Part shown: positions 28,612 to 38,820 of the stretch, piece after piece
Layout of the letters: each line of letters starts with the position of its first letter
Position numbering within the stretch: position 1 is the first letter of the stretch
From: Pseudomonas alcaligenes
GTDB lineage: Bacteria > Pseudomonadota > Gammaproteobacteria > Pseudomonadales > Pseudomonadaceae
Reading direction: 5' to 3'
Assembly: GCF_041729615.1 (NCBI RefSeq)
Contig: NZ_CP154874.1
Coordinates: 2,113,001 to 2,177,000 of the forward strand
DNA length: 64,000 nucleotides
Program-made: the position numbers and the translations under genes
Notes under the pieces: model-generated
What the model was told of the DNA's origin: nothing
The model's database searches: none
Seen by the model: only the letters and a program-made list of their open reading frames with translations

Positions 28612-29319
28612 TCACGCACCGGCTTCGAATTCTTCCAGAAGGTACAAAGCCACTGCTCCGGCCAGGTTTACGCACAATCCAGCTTCATATTTTGTCGGAG
28701 GGATGGCATCCGATGCTGCTCCATGTGCATCACCCTGCTTGTTTCTCATATCACCTATACCCCAGATGATCGAGCTCAAACCCTCAATAGTTTTTTCAAT
28801 GGGCTTTCCTTTTACCTCTAACCCAAGAGTATCAATGGCCTTGCTGAAAAGCGCTTTGTTACTATCAGTCGGTTTCCCGCCGCGCTGCTCAATTATCCAC
28901 TTCAGCGTCGACTCAAGCAGGGCTCTTGCAGCAGTAATAGCACCGCTTGGGTCTGTAATTCGTCGATGGAGAGCTTTGTCCCACTTCTCTCGAATGCTAT
29001 GGCTTGGAACTCTCTCGAACAGGTCAGCTAGAGACTCATCTAACGGCGTGGGCTGACCTGAGAACTGCTGTAAAAGTTGCTCGCCCTTGTAGGTGAGCCC
29101 TCCTCTCACAAGTATGACGGCATAATACCCATTACCAGAATAGTGCTCCTTTCTGGATATCATCTGTTCTATGTAGCCTAGAGCGTGGGCATGAACTATT
29201 GTCTTGGCAAGACTCTGGAAGTCTTTGATATCGTCGGATGAGGAACTATCTGGCTCGAATGACTTCACTCCCGAATGAATCTTGCGGAGCACATCATGCA
29301 GCAATACATCCATAGTCAT
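28612..29319 (-). CDS. Abortive-infection-like protein (Abi_C, HEPN-type C-terminus)
   Basis: A 235-residue protein. The C-terminal half (about 120-235) matches the Abi_C pattern: DPSGAITAARALLESTLKWII, a glycine/serine turn, LSSIIWGIGDMRNKQGDAHG, then a final helix. RNKQGDAH (192-199) gives the R-X6-H arrangement of HEPN RNases. The N-terminal half has no clear motif. It lies 87 bases downstream of the SLATT gene on the same strand and may be the third gene of that operon. If it acts in defence it would be as a toxic RNase that stops phage growth; this is family-based inference. Confidence 0.72.
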   Translation of the reverse strand: MTMDVLLHDVLRKIHSGVKSFEPDSSSSDDIKDFQSLAKTIVHAHALGYIEQMISRKEHYSGNGYYAVILVRGGLTYKGEQLLQQFSGQPTPLDESLADLFERVPSHSIREKWDKALHRRITDPSGAITAARALLESTLKWIIEQRGGKPTDSNKALFSKAIDTLGLEVKGKPIEKTIEGLSSIIWGIGDMRNKQGDAHGAASDAIPPTKYEAGLCVNLAGAVALYLLEEFEAGA

Positions 29320-29406
29320 TTCCCCTACTCCTGCTGTGCCACCAATTAAAATTCACTCACCGGAGCGACAAGCAGAAGCCTGAGGAATCCGAAACCTGCT
29401 CGACGG

Positions 29407-30018
29407 TTACACTATCCCCAGGCAAGCCTTAATGGTATCGATGCGCGATACAAAAAACGCACCGGAAAACATCAGTAACGCCGCCAGAGCCAGCCATGCA
29501 GTCAATGGAACCTTATCCCTGACTAAAGAGAAGTTCTTCTGCTCATTGACCCAATCAATCTGGTATTGCCAAAAGAACTTGTAATGCGCATACCAGTCGC
29601 TGAAAAGAATTTGCTTACTAATAGACGCATTATAGTAGCGCGCCTCTAAGCCAGAAAGCTCGCCCTGGTATGCAGTAAAGTCCGAATCAGCCGGAAGCGA
29701 CTGCACCTTTCGATAGAGGTCTCTCAGTCCGTTATATATCTTAGTGAGCTCTACAGCAGACTTTTCATATTCTGACTTTTTGGAGTCATATACAGAGATA
29801 TAGATGCCAATAATGCCGATCACAGCCATGGTGGCGGATATATTCTTCGCAGACAGCGAGTCGTATACCAGGGCAAAAATGCCCACGGCTGTTCCCAAGA
29901 AACCAATAAAGCCTGGGACTTTTTCCACGATGTCATAGGTGGCCCAATGCTTACGGCCACCAAATCCCACGTTGTAGCCTGTCTCGGCAATATTCTTGAG
30001 CAGTGAGGCCTGGCTCAT
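29407..30018 (-). CDS. SLATT-domain membrane protein (CBASS-type effector)
   Basis: A 203-residue membrane protein with two close N-terminal transmembrane segments (about 33-52, IGFLGTAVGIFALVYDSL, and 58-76, NISATMAVIGIIGIYISVYD), a long helical cytoplasmic part (80-165) and a third segment near 170-190. This matches SLATT proteins, which are linked to SMODS nucleotidyltransferases and are predicted to open membrane pores when a cyclic nucleotide binds. It overlaps the SMODS gene by 4 bases (30015-30018), so the two are co-translated. The pore action is family-based inference. Confidence 0.82.
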   Translation of the reverse strand: MSQASLLKNIAETGYNVGFGGRKHWATYDIVEKVPGFIGFLGTAVGIFALVYDSLSAKNISATMAVIGIIGIYISVYDSKKSEYEKSAVELTKIYNGLRDLYRKVQSLPADSDFTAYQGELSGLEARYYNASISKQILFSDWYAHYKFFWQYQIDWVNEQKNFSLVRDKVPLTAWLALAALLMFSGAFFVSRIDTIKACLGIV

Positions 30019-31319
30019 ATGTTCTCGCTAATCGGTACTTGAATTGGGCTGCGGGCAACAACCACCCCATCCTTGATGATATAGCACTCCACCATGTGCT
30101 CGCCCTTGAAGCTCGTCGACTCTTGAATAGACTCGCGCCCTGAGTCGCTGGTAATGCTGCCACGAATGCAGTCACGCTTTTCAGCTTCCTCTCCGGTATT
30201 CAGCACCTTCCACTTCACCGTGTAAGGTGGCAAAACCCCGTTATGAGTGATTCTGAATTTAAGCGTCTTACGTGCACGCAAGGGCAAGCCAAGCTGGATC
30301 AGCTCACTGAGCAGACGCTCCCTGAAGCCGTCCTGCTCAACATCACAGTCGACTGCTAACGGATAGCGAATATCGACTGGGTACAGATCCTCAATGAACT
30401 GCTCCGTATTCCTGAAGCTATAGGCAGAGCCCAAAGACTCCATGGCACCGCGCATGGTTGTACGGGTCGACGGAAAACTGCGCCCGAAAACCTTCTTCCA
30501 GCGATCGCCCTCATATTCCTTGCCCTGCGCCTCGATGGCTTTTACGCACAGCTCATAAGCACGCTTAGCAGGCTTTTGGAATTTCTGTTTGACCTTCACA
30601 TGCTGACGGCTCCCCAGGGCTGCATACCGGTCTTGCTGGGGAAGGTTTTTGGCGTACTCGAAGAAATCCCTAACCATGCAGTCGTATGAGCCGAAGCTTG
30701 CATTGGCATAAGCATCAGTCGACGTGAGGAATTTATGCGCCAGGGTATCGATCAGCAGACCGCCGATACCAATGCCGTGCTTGTTCTTCCATGCACGAAG
30801 CATTTTGCACAGTCGCCGCAGGTTCCCATTTTGGTCATCATCAACCGTCTTGGTAGCCTCGATTTCCTCCTTGGGCTTGGTGATTTTCCAAGCGCCACCC
30901 TTATAGGTGTCGGGATATACGAAGCTGCCGTCGCCCTGCCTGAAGACGGGCTGAACCTCAACGTTGAAATTCTGGAACGTGACACATACCACCAGGCGAT
31001 CCACGGTGATCTTGGTGGTGGGATAGCGCTTTAGAATTGCATCGCGGGCGTCTGACAACAGCTCAGACTGCCCACCATCCTTGTTGTAGGTCTCCCATGC
31101 GCTGTCGGGCATGATGTAGAGCATGTCCAGGTCTGAAACGCCTTCTATAGCTGTCCAGCGCCCATAAGAGCCAACCTGAAGGTTGTTGCCTGTTGAATCC
31201 AAATCCCGGAAATACTTATTCAGAGACCGGGTTATCTCTGTATATCGGTCTTCAATGGTGACGTGGTTAGTGATGCGCAGATTGCCTAAGAACTCTCTGA
31301 AAATCGTTGAAGTCGACAT
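30015..31319 (-). CDS. CBASS CD-NTase: SMODS nucleotidyltransferase with AGS-C-type sensor domain
   Basis: A 434-residue cGAS/DncV-like nucleotidyltransferase. The catalytic site shows G50-S51 followed by SDLDML (D63 and D65) and a third acidic residue in FNVEVQPVF (E121). The helical OAS-like second half follows to about residue 300. The C-terminus (about 325-434: LPLRARKTLKFRITHNGVLPPY, then VECYIIKDGVVVARSPI) fits the AGS-C immunoglobulin-like domain found in many SMODS proteins. It would make a cyclic oligonucleotide upon phage infection, activating the SLATT protein. AAGGGAT precedes the ATG. No Cap2/Cap3 genes are next to it, so this would be a short (type I) CBASS. Confidence 0.87.
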   Translation of the reverse strand: MSTSTIFREFLGNLRITNHVTIEDRYTEITRSLNKYFRDLDSTGNNLQVGSYGRWTAIEGVSDLDMLYIMPDSAWETYNKDGGQSELLSDARDAILKRYPTTKITVDRLVVCVTFQNFNVEVQPVFRQGDGSFVYPDTYKGGAWKITKPKEEIEATKTVDDDQNGNLRRLCKMLRAWKNKHGIGIGGLLIDTLAHKFLTSTDAYANASFGSYDCMVRDFFEYAKNLPQQDRYAALGSRQHVKVKQKFQKPAKRAYELCVKAIEAQGKEYEGDRWKKVFGRSFPSTRTTMRGAMESLGSAYSFRNTEQFIEDLYPVDIRYPLAVDCDVEQDGFRERLLSELIQLGLPLRARKTLKFRITHNGVLPPYTVKWKVLNTGEEAEKRDCIRGSITSDSGRESIQESTSFKGEHMVECYIIKDGVVVARSPIQVPISENI

Positions 31320-31738
31320 CGTGATCCCTTACACGTGATATTCCCAAACAGCCTGCCTCAAAGCTTTCCGAATGGTAGCCGAAGGCCATTGCGGGTATCT
31401 ATCGCTGCGACAAACACCGCTAAGTCGGCCAGGCTAACCCAGCACTAGATGTAGCTTTGGCATAGCGCAGCGCTCGGTAGATACGGAAGGTCAAACAGGT
31501 ATAGGGAATGGCGAATTGTGCGCAGCTTCAGATATTCGCTTTTAGCCGCTGGGTGCCGCTGGAGGTGTGGTGCTTCCGGCCAAAAGTGGACGCTGGTGGC
31601 GGGTTGCAATCGGCCCAAAGTCGGCCCACACGCATCTACGAAACTAGGAGCGACTCACATCCACTCTTGAGCCAAATCATTTGAGCTTGGGGCTGTGCCG
31701 ATATACTTCCTACTCTGCATTGATGGAAGGCCCGAAGC
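31320..31738. other. Divergent intergenic region between CBASS-like operon and arsO
   Basis: About 420 bases without a convincing gene. It should hold promoters for both sides. A TATACT at 31702-31707 is a possible -10 for arsO, with a poor -35. It is also the border between the defence module and the arsenic module. Confidence 0.4.
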
Positions 31739-32815
31739 ATGGATATCGCGCAATCGCCCAAACTAGATGTCGTCATCATCGGGGGTGGGCAGTCTGCCTT
31801 GGCGGTGGCCTACTTTCTGCGTCGAACCAAATGCTCATTCGTGCTCCTCGATGCGGAAGAGGAATCTGGCGGCGCGTGGCGGCATGGCTGGAACTCGCTG
31901 CGCCTGTTCTCGCCGGCCACTTGGAGTTCAATCCCTGGTTGGATGATGCCGCCTGTTCAGGATGGCTATCCCAGTCGCAACCATGTAATCGACTACCTCA
32001 ACCAGTACGAACAGCGCTACCAATTCCCGTTTCTGCGGCCTGTTCGCGTCACCTCTGTCGAGCGCATAGAGTCAGGTTTACGGGTATGGTCTGGCGACGA
32101 ACATTGGGATGCGAAGACAGTAGTCAGTGCAACTGGAACCTGGGGTAATCCTTTCATCCCAAGCTACCCGGATGCAGAGCTATTCGCAGGCCAGCAACTG
32201 CACTCCGCTCACTATGTCGAAGCCCAACCGTTCGCCGGCAAGAGAGTATTGGTGGTAGGTGGCGGTAACTCCGGTGCTCAGATATTTGCCGAAGTGTCCA
32301 AGGTCGCAGACACGACCTGGGTGACGCCTGTTGAGCCGCTGTTCTTGCCGGACGATGTAGATGGAAAGGTATTGTTCGAGCGCGCGACAGAGCGCTGGAA
32401 AGCACAACTGGAAGGCCGCACCATTGATCAGCCGGTCGGTGGTCTCGGCGACATTGTGATGGTGCCGCCCGTTGTTGAAGCTCGCGAGCGCGGTGCTCTG
32501 AAGTCTGTGCGCCCTTTCGAGCGTTTCACTCGCAACGGAGTGATCTGGGCTGGTGGTTCAGAGTCTGCCGTGGACGCGGTGATCTGGTGTACCGGTTTCA
32601 GGCCCGCCTTAGAGCACTTGTCTACTCTGAGCGTACTTAACACGGAGGGTCGTGTTGACGTATCCGGCACTCATTCGACTCAAGAGCCCAGGCTTTGGCT
32701 GGTTGGCTATGGCGAATGGACAGGCGCAGCTTCAGCCACACTGATCGGCGTCACTCGTACAGCTCGAAGCACGGTCAGCGAGATTGATGCCTTTCTCGGC
32801 GCTCAAAGTACCTGA
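31739..32815 (+). CDS. arsO: ArsO-like flavin-dependent monooxygenase
   Basis: A 358-residue FAD/NAD(P)-binding monooxygenase. The FAD motif is [19 protein letters not shown] (residues 11-29), [16 protein letters not shown] is a block conserved in Ars[15 protein letters not shown] is the linker motif, and [17 protein letters not shown] (about 171-187) is the NAD(P) motif. ArsO proteins are often encoded in arsenic operons; their exact reaction is not settled. It faces the arsJ gene end to end. No ArsR site is obvious before it. Confidence 0.85.
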   Translation: MDIAQSPKLDVVIIGGGQSALAVAYFLRRTKCSFVLLDAEEESGGAWRHGWNSLRLFSPATWSSIPGWMMPPVQDGYPSRNHVIDYLNQYEQRYQFPFLRPVRVTSVERIESGLRVWSGDEHWDAKTVVSATGTWGNPFIPSYPDAELFAGQQLHSAHYVEAQPFAGKRVLVVGGGNSGAQIFAEVSKVADTTWVTPVEPLFLPDDVDGKVLFERATERWKAQLEGRTIDQPVGGLGDIVMVPPVVEARERGALKSVRPFERFTRNGVIWAGGSESAVDAVIWCTGFRPALEHLSTLSVLNTEGRVDVSGTHSTQEPRLWLVGYGEWTGAASATLIGVTRTARSTVSEIDAFLGAQST

Positions 32816-32938
32816 ATAGAATTGCAGCCTACTCTCGTATACACCAGTGAGCGCGCAGGAGAGCCTTGCGTGACGGCTTCCGCAGACGCCTCTCCCCACA
32901 TACAGCATGAGAAGGTACTTCCCGTCATGTTGACGGGC

Positions 32939-34158
32939 TTATACCGCATCTGCGTGCCTGGGCAACGCGATAGAGATCAGAGCGGCCAATAGAACGAATG
33001 CTGTGGATACCCACAAGCAAGCCTCCAGCCCATAACTCTGATAAATCCAGCCCGACAACACTGTGCCGAGCAAGCGGCCCAAGGCGTTGGACATGTAGTA
33101 GAAACCCACGTCCAGCGATACCCCATCTTCCTTGGCGTAGGACACGATCAGGTAGCTGTGTAACGATGAATTCACCGCAAACAGCGCGCCAAACACCATC
33201 AGCCCACCCAGCAGCACAACCTGAGGCGACCAGCCCGCCGAAAGCCCGAGAGCAATCGCCGCAGGCAGTCCAGCCAGCAGCGCCGCCCAAACAAAGGCAG
33301 CTCGCCCATCAGGGACGTGACCACGTTTTTTTCCAGTGATGTTCGGGGCGAACGACTGCACGATGCCGTAGCCAATGACCCAGGCCGCCAGGAAGCCGCC
33401 CACCAGCCAGAAGTCCCAGCCAAACACCGTGCTCAGGTAGACCGGCAAGGCCACCACGAACCAAACATCGCGAGCACCAAACAGAAACAACCGTGCCGCC
33501 GAAAGGATGTTAATCGCCCGGCTCTTGGAGAGGATGTCGCGAAACTTGGGTTTGGCTTTGGCCTTGCCCAGGTCTTTCTTCAGCAGGAGAAGGCTGGCTA
33601 CCCAGATCAAGGCAAGCACTACGACCATCGCCAGCACTGCGCCCGTGAACCCCATCAATGCCAGCAACGCCCCACCGAGGAAGAAGCCCCCCCTTTCAGT
33701 GCGTTCTTTGAGCCGGTGAGGATCGCTACCCACTTGTAGAGCGTGCCCTGCTGGTTGTCAGGCACCAACAGCTTGATCGAACTCTTGGCGCTCATCTTGT
33801 TGAGGTCTTTGGCGATACCCGACATGGCCTGCGCGCCCATCACCCAGGGGATGGTCAGCCAGGCGGCGGGCACCGTGAGCATCAGCAAGGCCGCCACCTG
33901 GAGGCCTAAACCAATGTTCATGGTGCGATTCAGGCCCAGGCGTGCACCGAGGTAGCCGCCGACCAGGTTTGTGATAACGCCGAAGATCTCATAGAACAGG
34001 AAGAGCGCAGCGATTTGCAGCGGCGTGTAGCCCAGCGTGTGGAAGTGCAGCACCACCAACATGCGCAACGCGCCATCGGTGAGGGTAAAGGCCCAGTAAT
34101 TGCCGGTGACCAGCAGGTACTGGCGCACTTCCGGGGAAAGAGCTGACAACGCCTTCAT
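32939..34158 (-). pseudogene. arsJ: ArsJ organoarsenical efflux permease, frameshifted
   Basis: Two overlapping reading frames together encode one MFS transporter of about 406 residues, the usual ArsJ size. The first (34158 down to about 33694) covers residues 1-155 and ends NALK; the second continues at GFFLGGALLALMGF to the stop at 32939. Frames break at a run of seven C (33687-33693; G on the coding strand). From memory the family reads NALKGVGFFLGG; deleting the T of GTG in AAAGGGGTGGGC gives exactly the observed AAAGGGGGGGC. This would abolish efflux of 1-arseno-3-phosphoglycerate unless it is a sequencing error or is bypassed by slippage. Confidence 0.85.
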
Positions 34159-34170
34159 GATTGCTCCCTG

Positions 34171-35175
34171 TTAAACGGCCAAACCGACCAGTTTGGCCAA
34201 CTCGACAGCACGGTTGGCATATCCCCACTCGTTGTCGTACCAGGCGTAGATCTTCACCTGGGTGTCATTCACCACCATGGTCGACAGCGCATCGATGATC
34301 GAGGAACGCGGGTCGGTGCGGTAATCGATGGAGACCAAGGGACGCACTTCATAACCGAGGATGTTTTTCAGCGGGCCATCGGCGGCAGCTTTGAGCAGTG
34401 TATTGACCTCATCCACCGAAGTGGCACGCTCGACTTCGAACACGCAATCGGTGAGCGAAGCGTTGGCCAGCGGCACGCGCACAGCATGGCCGTTCAGCTT
34501 GCCGCGCAGCTCGGGGAAGATCTCGGCAATCGCGGTGGCCGAACCCGTGGTGGTCGGGATCAGGCTCATGCCCGAGGCACGGGCGCGGCGCAGATCCTTG
34601 TGCGGCTGGTCGAGGATGCTCTGGGTGTTGGTCAGGTCGTGAATGGTGGTGATCGAGCCGTGGCGAATGCCCAGGTTCTCATGGATCACCTTGACCACTG
34701 GAGCCAGGCAGTTTGTGGTGCAGGACGCAGCGGTAACGATGCGGTGCTGCGCGGGGTCAAACAGGTGCTGGTTGACGCCCATGACCACGTTCAGCGCGCC
34801 TTTCTCCTTGACCGGCGCGCACACCACCACCCGCTTCACGCCCTGATCCAGGTAGGCCTGAAGCACGGCGACGGTCTTCATCTTGCCACTCGCTTCGATC
34901 ACCAGATCGCAGCCCGACCAATCGGTGTCGGCAATCGCCTTGTTGGCGGTGACCTTGATGCGCTTGCCACCGATCACGACATGATCACCCTCGGAGCTGG
35001 CTTCGTTGTTCCAGCGGCCATGCACCGAATCGAAGTTGATCAGGTGGGCGTGAGTCGCAGCGTCACCTGCCGGGTCATTGATCTGCACGAACTCGAACTC
35101 TGGCCAGCTCCAGGCTGCACGCAAGGCGAGACGACCGATACGACCGAAACCGTTGATACCTACTTTGATGCTCAT
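34171..35175 (-). CDS. ArsJ-associated glyceraldehyde-3-phosphate dehydrogenase
   Basis: A 334-residue GAPDH. NAD motif [11 protein letters not shown] (residues 6-16) and the active site [10 protein letters not shown] with the catalytic cysteine (about residue 150) are intact; [11 protein letters not shown] near the C-terminus is typical. In arsenic loci such GAPDHs act with ArsJ: GAPDH makes 1-arseno-3-phosphoglycerate from glyceraldehyde 3-phosphate and arsenate, and ArsJ exports it. It sits 12 bases before arsJ on the same strand. As arsJ is broken here, the pathway may be incomplete. Confidence 0.92.
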   Translation of the reverse strand: MSIKVGINGFGRIGRLALRAAWSWPEFEFVQINDPAGDAATHAHLINFDSVHGRWNNEASSEGDHVVIGGKRIKVTANKAIADTDWSGCDLVIEASGKMKTVAVLQAYLDQGVKRVVVCAPVKEKGALNVVMGVNQHLFDPAQHRIVTAASCTTNCLAPVVKVIHENLGIRHGSITTIHDLTNTQSILDQPHKDLRRARASGMSLIPTTTGSATAIAEIFPELRGKLNGHAVRVPLANASLTDCVFEVERATSVDEVNTLLKAAADGPLKNILGYEVRPLVSIDYRTDPRSSIIDALSTMVVNDTQVKIYAWYDNEWGYANRAVELAKLVGLAV

Positions 35176-35207
35176 GCTGTTGTTCTCTAGGGGCTAGCTG
35201 CGGGCAA

Positions 35208-35714
35208 TTACGACTTGGCGTTGTCGAACTGGCTGATGTAGTTGATATGCGCCGGATGCTGAATTGCACGGGGGCGCAGCGCCTGCACCTCACTGACCGC
35301 CGCGCGGAATGGGACGCCGCACTCGATCAGCAGCTGTGCGGTAATCAGGCCGGTACGACCCGAACCGCCTTTGCAGTGAATGGCGATGTTCTTGCCTTCA
35401 GTGAGCAGTTGCTTGATCCGCTCGCGATTGGCGTCCCACGCCGCCTGGAACGGCTCGCCGGGGGCCTGGTCGTCCTCCACTGGCAGGTGGAACCACTCGA
35501 TGTCGCGCTGCTGACACTGCCCAGGCAGATTCTCGACTTCGTTCTGGGTCAGCTCTTCGGTGGGCATCAGGGTCAGCAAGGCTGAAGCACCTGCCTCTTT
35601 GAGAGTGTCCAGCGCCTCAGCGACTGATGTGTCCTTGGTGCCAGGGCACGGCGTGAAGATCAGTTGGCCCTTGATCTGCTCGGAGTTCAGCACGGAATAC
35701 GGATGTTGTTGCAC
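35208..35714 (-). CDS. Dual-specificity/tyrosine-type phosphatase of the ars operon
   Basis: A protein of about 168 residues with the phosphatase active-site loop HCKGGSGRTGL (CX5R) and an upstream general-acid region (FHLPVEDDQAPGEP). The start is chosen at GTG 35714 with AAGGA about 9 bases upstream; a TTG at 35720 is possible, and the longer open frame from 35819 would overlap arsH. Similar phosphatase genes are often present between arsH and gapdh in Pseudomonas ars operons; the substrate is unknown. Confidence 0.75.
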   Translation of the reverse strand: MQQHPYSVLNSEQIKGQLIFTPCPGTKDTSVAEALDTLKEAGASALLTLMPTEELTQNEVENLPGQCQQRDIEWFHLPVEDDQAPGEPFQAAWDANRERIKQLLTEGKNIAIHCKGGSGRTGLITAQLLIECGVPFRAAVSEVQALRPRAIQHPAHINYISQFDNAKS

Positions 35715-35727
35715 GATCAAAAATCCT

Positions 35728-36444
35728 TCAGATGGAACGTTGATTAACGCGTTTGGAGAGTTCTTCCGCCGATTCCTTGCGCTCGGAATAGCGGTCAACC
35801 AGGTAGTCGGAGCGCTCACGCAGCAGCAGAGTGAACTTCACCAGCTCTTCCATTACGTCCACTACGCGGTCATAGAAAGCCGATGGTTTCATCCGACCTG
35901 CTGCATCGAACTCCAGGTAGGCCTTCGGTACGGACGACTGGTTGGGGATGGTGAACATGCGCATCCAGCGACCTAGCACACGTAGCTGGTTGACCACGTT
36001 GAAGGACTGCGAACCACCGCAGACTTGCATCACCGCCAGGGTCTTGCCTTGGGTCGGGCGTACCGCCCCCATGGCCAGCGGAACCCAGTCGATCTGCGTC
36101 TTGAACACTCCGGTCATCGAGCCGTGTCGTTCGGGCGAGCACCAGACCTGGCCTTCCGACCACTGCATCAACTCGCGCAGTTCCTGCACCTTGGGATGGC
36201 TGTCTGGAGCATCGTCCGGCAGTGGCAGGCCAGACGGATTGAATATCCGCGTTTCGGCACCGAAGTGCTCCAGCAGGCGCGCCGCTTCCTCGGTCAGCAA
36301 GCGACTGAACGAGCGTTCGCGGGTTGATCCGTAGAGCAGCAGGATGCGCGGTTTGTGTGTGATCGTAAGCGGACTGCCGAGCTTATCGAGGGTGGGCAAG
36401 TCGACCAGTTCGGCATCGAGATTGGGGATGTGTTCCTCGGACAT
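35728..36444 (-). CDS. arsH: ArsH NADPH-dependent flavoprotein
   Basis: A 238-residue flavodoxin-like reductase. The FMN-binding [16 protein letters not shown] lies near residues 35-50, [18 protein letters not shown] near residue 103, and [15 protein letters not shown] near residue 142, all typical of ArsH. ArsH oxidises trivalent organoarsenicals to less toxic forms. The gene lies 4 bases after acr3, so it belongs to the same operon. Length is usual. Confidence 0.94.
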   Translation of the reverse strand: MSEEHIPNLDAELVDLPTLDKLGSPLTITHKPRILLLYGSTRERSFSRLLTEEAARLLEHFGAETRIFNPSGLPLPDDAPDSHPKVQELRELMQWSEGQVWCSPERHGSMTGVFKTQIDWVPLAMGAVRPTQGKTLAVMQVCGGSQSFNVVNQLRVLGRWMRMFTIPNQSSVPKAYLEFDAAGRMKPSAFYDRVVDVMEELVKFTLLLRERSDYLVDRYSERKESAEELSKRVNQRSI

Positions 36445-36448
36445 ATGT

Positions 36449-37516
36449 TTACTCCTGAGCCACTGCTGCGCGAGGCTGGTCGAACCAGCGGCGTTTAAGC
36501 CAAAGGGCTACGCCGACCAAGGCGATCAGCACTGGCACTTCAACTAACGGGCCGATCACCGTGGCAAAAGCCACTGGCGAAGCCAGGCCGAAGGTAGCAA
36601 TGGCTACAGCAATGGCGAGTTCAAAGTTGTTGCTGGCGGCAGTAAAGGCCAGCGCGGTCGTGCGTGGGTAATCAGCCTCCAGCAGCTTGCCCATCCAGAA
36701 GCTGATGAAGAACATCACCACGAAGTAGATGGTCAGCGGGATGGCGATACGCAACACATCCAACGGCAGTTGCAGCACCATGTCGCCCTTGAGGCTGAAC
36801 ATCGCTACGATAGTCAGCAGCAGCGCCACCAGTGTTAGCGGGCTGATACGCGGGATAAAACGCTGGTTGAACCACTCCTCGCCTTTGCGGCTGATCAGGA
36901 TCTTGCGCGTCAGGAAGCCCGCCAGGAACGGAATGCCGAGGTAGATCAGCACGGACTCGGCGATGCTGACAAAGCTCACATCGATCACGCTGCCCTGTAG
37001 GCCGAATAAGGGTGGCAGCAGGCCCAGAAATATCCAGGCATATACGCTGAAGAACAGGATCTGGAAGATGCTGTTGAACGCAACCAGACCGGCGACGTAC
37101 TGGTTGTTACCGCCTGCGATCTGATTCCAAACCAGTACCATGGCGATGCAGCGAGCCAGACCGATCAGAATCAGGCCGGTCATGTACTCCGGTTGATCAC
37201 GCAGGAAGATCACGGCCAGCGCAAACATCAGTACCGGGCCGATCACCCAGTTCTGGATCAGCGACAGCGCGAGAATGCGCTTGTCCTTGAATACCTCAGG
37301 CAGCTCTTCGTACCTGACCTTGGCCAGCGGTGGGTACATCATCACGATCAGGCCAATGGCAATCGGGATATTGGTCGAACCTATCGACAGACTGTTGAGC
37401 CAGACCGGCAGGCCTTCGAACAGGCTGCCCAGGCTGACACCAATCGCCATGGCGAGAAATATCCAGAGCGTCAGGTAACGATCCAAAAATGACAGTCGGC
37501 TTTTGCTCATCGTCAT
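36449..37516 (-). CDS. acr3: Arsenite efflux transporter ACR3
   Basis: A 355-residue inner-membrane transporter with about ten transmembrane segments. Family motifs include [19 protein letters not shown] at the start, [18 protein letters not shown] (with the conserved cysteine needed for arsenite transport), and [19 protein letters not shown] near residue 290. ACR3 extrudes As(III) driven by the proton gradient. The ATG at 37516 has GGAG 5 bases upstream. It overlaps nothing and follows arsC by 10 bases. Confidence 0.94.
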   Translation of the reverse strand: MTMSKSRLSFLDRYLTLWIFLAMAIGVSLGSLFEGLPVWLNSLSIGSTNIPIAIGLIVMMYPPLAKVRYEELPEVFKDKRILALSLIQNWVIGPVLMFALAVIFLRDQPEYMTGLILIGLARCIAMVLVWNQIAGGNNQYVAGLVAFNSIFQILFFSVYAWIFLGLLPPLFGLQGSVIDVSFVSIAESVLIYLGIPFLAGFLTRKILISRKGEEWFNQRFIPRISPLTLVALLLTIVAMFSLKGDMVLQLPLDVLRIAIPLTIYFVVMFFISFWMGKLLEADYPRTTALAFTAASNNFELAIAVAIATFGLASPVAFATVIGPLVEVPVLIALVGVALWLKRRWFDQPRAAVAQE

Positions 37517-37526
37517 GTCTCCAGGG

Positions 37527-37997
37527 TCAAAGCGTGCCAATCAAGGCCAACTCAGCCTTGAGTTGCTCGGCATCCATCTGCTTGAGCGGTAAAGCCAGGA
37601 AGGCTTCAATACGGGTTCTGATCTGATCCAGGGTGGCGGCAAAAGCGGCCTCGATCTCGTCGTCACTGCCCTGGTATTCCGACGGATCAGCCAGTCCCCA
37701 GTGAGCCTTGGTTGAGGGGCCGAAAAACACCGGGCAGGCTTCGCCAGCAGCCTTGTCGCAGACCGTGATCACGAAGTCAGGGGCTAGGCCCTCGTGAACA
37801 TCGCTGGATTTGCTGAAGAGCCCTGCGGTCGAGATGCCGGCGCTTTTCAGCGTTTTCAGGCTCAGTGGATGCACGATACCTTTCGGCTGACTACCGGCGC
37901 TGTAGGCTTGCACTCCTGGTGGTGCCAAGTGATTGAACACAGCCTCGCAAAGAATGCTGCGGCAGCTGTTGGCAGTGCATAGAAACAAAATCTTCAT
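37527..37997 (-). CDS. arsC: Arsenate reductase, LMW-phosphatase type
   Basis: A 156-residue arsenate reductase of the low-molecular-weight phosphatase fold. The P-loop is CTANSCRS (residues 7-14), and the later cysteine in [15 protein letters not shown] (near residue 80) could form the redox relay, as in thioredoxin-coupled ArsC enzymes. It reduces arsenate to arsenite for export by Acr3, whose gene follows after 10 bases. A second protein of the same fold is encoded at 38392. Confidence 0.92.
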   Translation of the reverse strand: MKILFLCTANSCRSILCEAVFNHLAPPGVQAYSAGSQPKGIVHPLSLKTLKSAGISTAGLFSKSSDVHEGLAPDFVITVCDKAAGEACPVFFGPSTKAHWGLADPSEYQGSDDEIEAAFAATLDQIRTRIEAFLALPLKQMDAEQLKAELALIGTL

Positions 37998-38026
37998 CAG
38001 GCTATCTCGTTAAGGCTGAGCACGGC

Positions 38027-38383
38027 TCAGCAGCAGGCGGCAAGGCGCTGCGGGCGGTCGCCCATCACATCGAGGCGTTTGGCATCCGGGCTGAGCCAAT
38101 GCTGATTGGCATCCAGAGTGGTTTTCAGAACGGCAATCACCCAATCCGGCAAGCTGGGATGCAGGCGGTAATACACCCACTGACCTTGCCGGCGATCTTC
38201 CAGCAGACCGCAGTTGCGCAGTTGCGCCAGATGGCGGGAAACCTTCGGCTGACTTTCATCAAGCGCACAGGTCAGCTCACAGACACACAGCTCTTCCTCG
38301 CGGGTGATAAGCAGCATCAGGCGAACGCGAGTGTCGTCAGCCAGGCATTTGAATACGGTGGTCGGGGTCAGATGGTCAGCCAT
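38027..38383 (-). CDS. arsR: ArsR/SmtB-family arsenical repressor
   Basis: A 118-residue winged-helix repressor. The As(III)-binding cysteines are visible in ELCVCELTCAL, followed by the recognition helix SQPKVSRHLAQLRNCGLL and the wing RRQGQWVYYRLH. A final CC pair may add metal ligands. The start MADHLTPTTVF at 38383 is the usual one; an ATG at 38395 is also in frame. It lies 8 bases after the first arsenate-reductase-like gene and 29 bases before arsC, and would repress the promoter at 38837-38865. Confidence 0.94.
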   Translation of the reverse strand: MADHLTPTTVFKCLADDTRVRLMLLITREEELCVCELTCALDESQPKVSRHLAQLRNCGLLEDRRQGQWVYYRLHPSLPDWVIAVLKTTLDANQHWLSPDAKRLDVMGDRPQRLAACC

Positions 38384-38391
38384 GGGAGGTC

Positions 38392-38805
38392 TCAACGTTT
38401 GGTTTTCACCAGCACGAACATCTTGATGCGCTCGTGTATCTCGTGAAGGGTGTGGCGGAATGCGTCAGGCTTGGTGCTGGTCACCGGGTCTTCAAAGTTC
38501 CAGGCCAGTACCTCGCCTGCGCCGGGAAGGGCATGACACTCCAGCGACGATTTATCGCACAGTGTGATGACGTATTCGAAACGCTCGCCGGCAAACTCAT
38601 CGATGGACTTGCTATGCAGTCCATCGGTGTTCACGCCCAGATGCTCAAGTGCATCCAGGGTGCGCGGATCGACTTCGCCGGGCTCGGTGCCGGCGCTGAA
38701 TGCCTCGAAGCGTTCCGAGTCAGTGTGTCGCAGCAGCGCTTCAGCCAGCTGCGAGCGAGCTGCGTTAGCCACACAAACGAACAACACGCGGGTCTTGTAA
38801 GCCAT
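38392..38805 (-). CDS. Second LMW-phosphatase-type arsenate reductase, first gene of the ars operon
   Basis: A 137-residue protein with the P-loop CVANAARSQLAE (CX5R, residues 10-16) and later SLECHALPGAGEVLAWNFEDP, a form common in small arsenate reductase/protein phosphatase proteins that accompany ArsR. The start MAYKTRVLFVCV at 38805 is used; an open extension to 38898 would cover the promoter. It is promoter-proximal, ahead of arsR, while a distinct arsC is downstream. It could reduce arsenate with a different electron donor, or act on phosphotyrosine. Confidence 0.83.
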   Translation of the reverse strand: MAYKTRVLFVCVANAARSQLAEALLRHTDSERFEAFSAGTEPGEVDPRTLDALEHLGVNTDGLHSKSIDEFAGERFEYVITLCDKSSLECHALPGAGEVLAWNFEDPVTSTKPDAFRHTLHEIHERIKMFVLVKTKR

Positions 38806-38820
38806 TGCCAAGTCTCGAAC

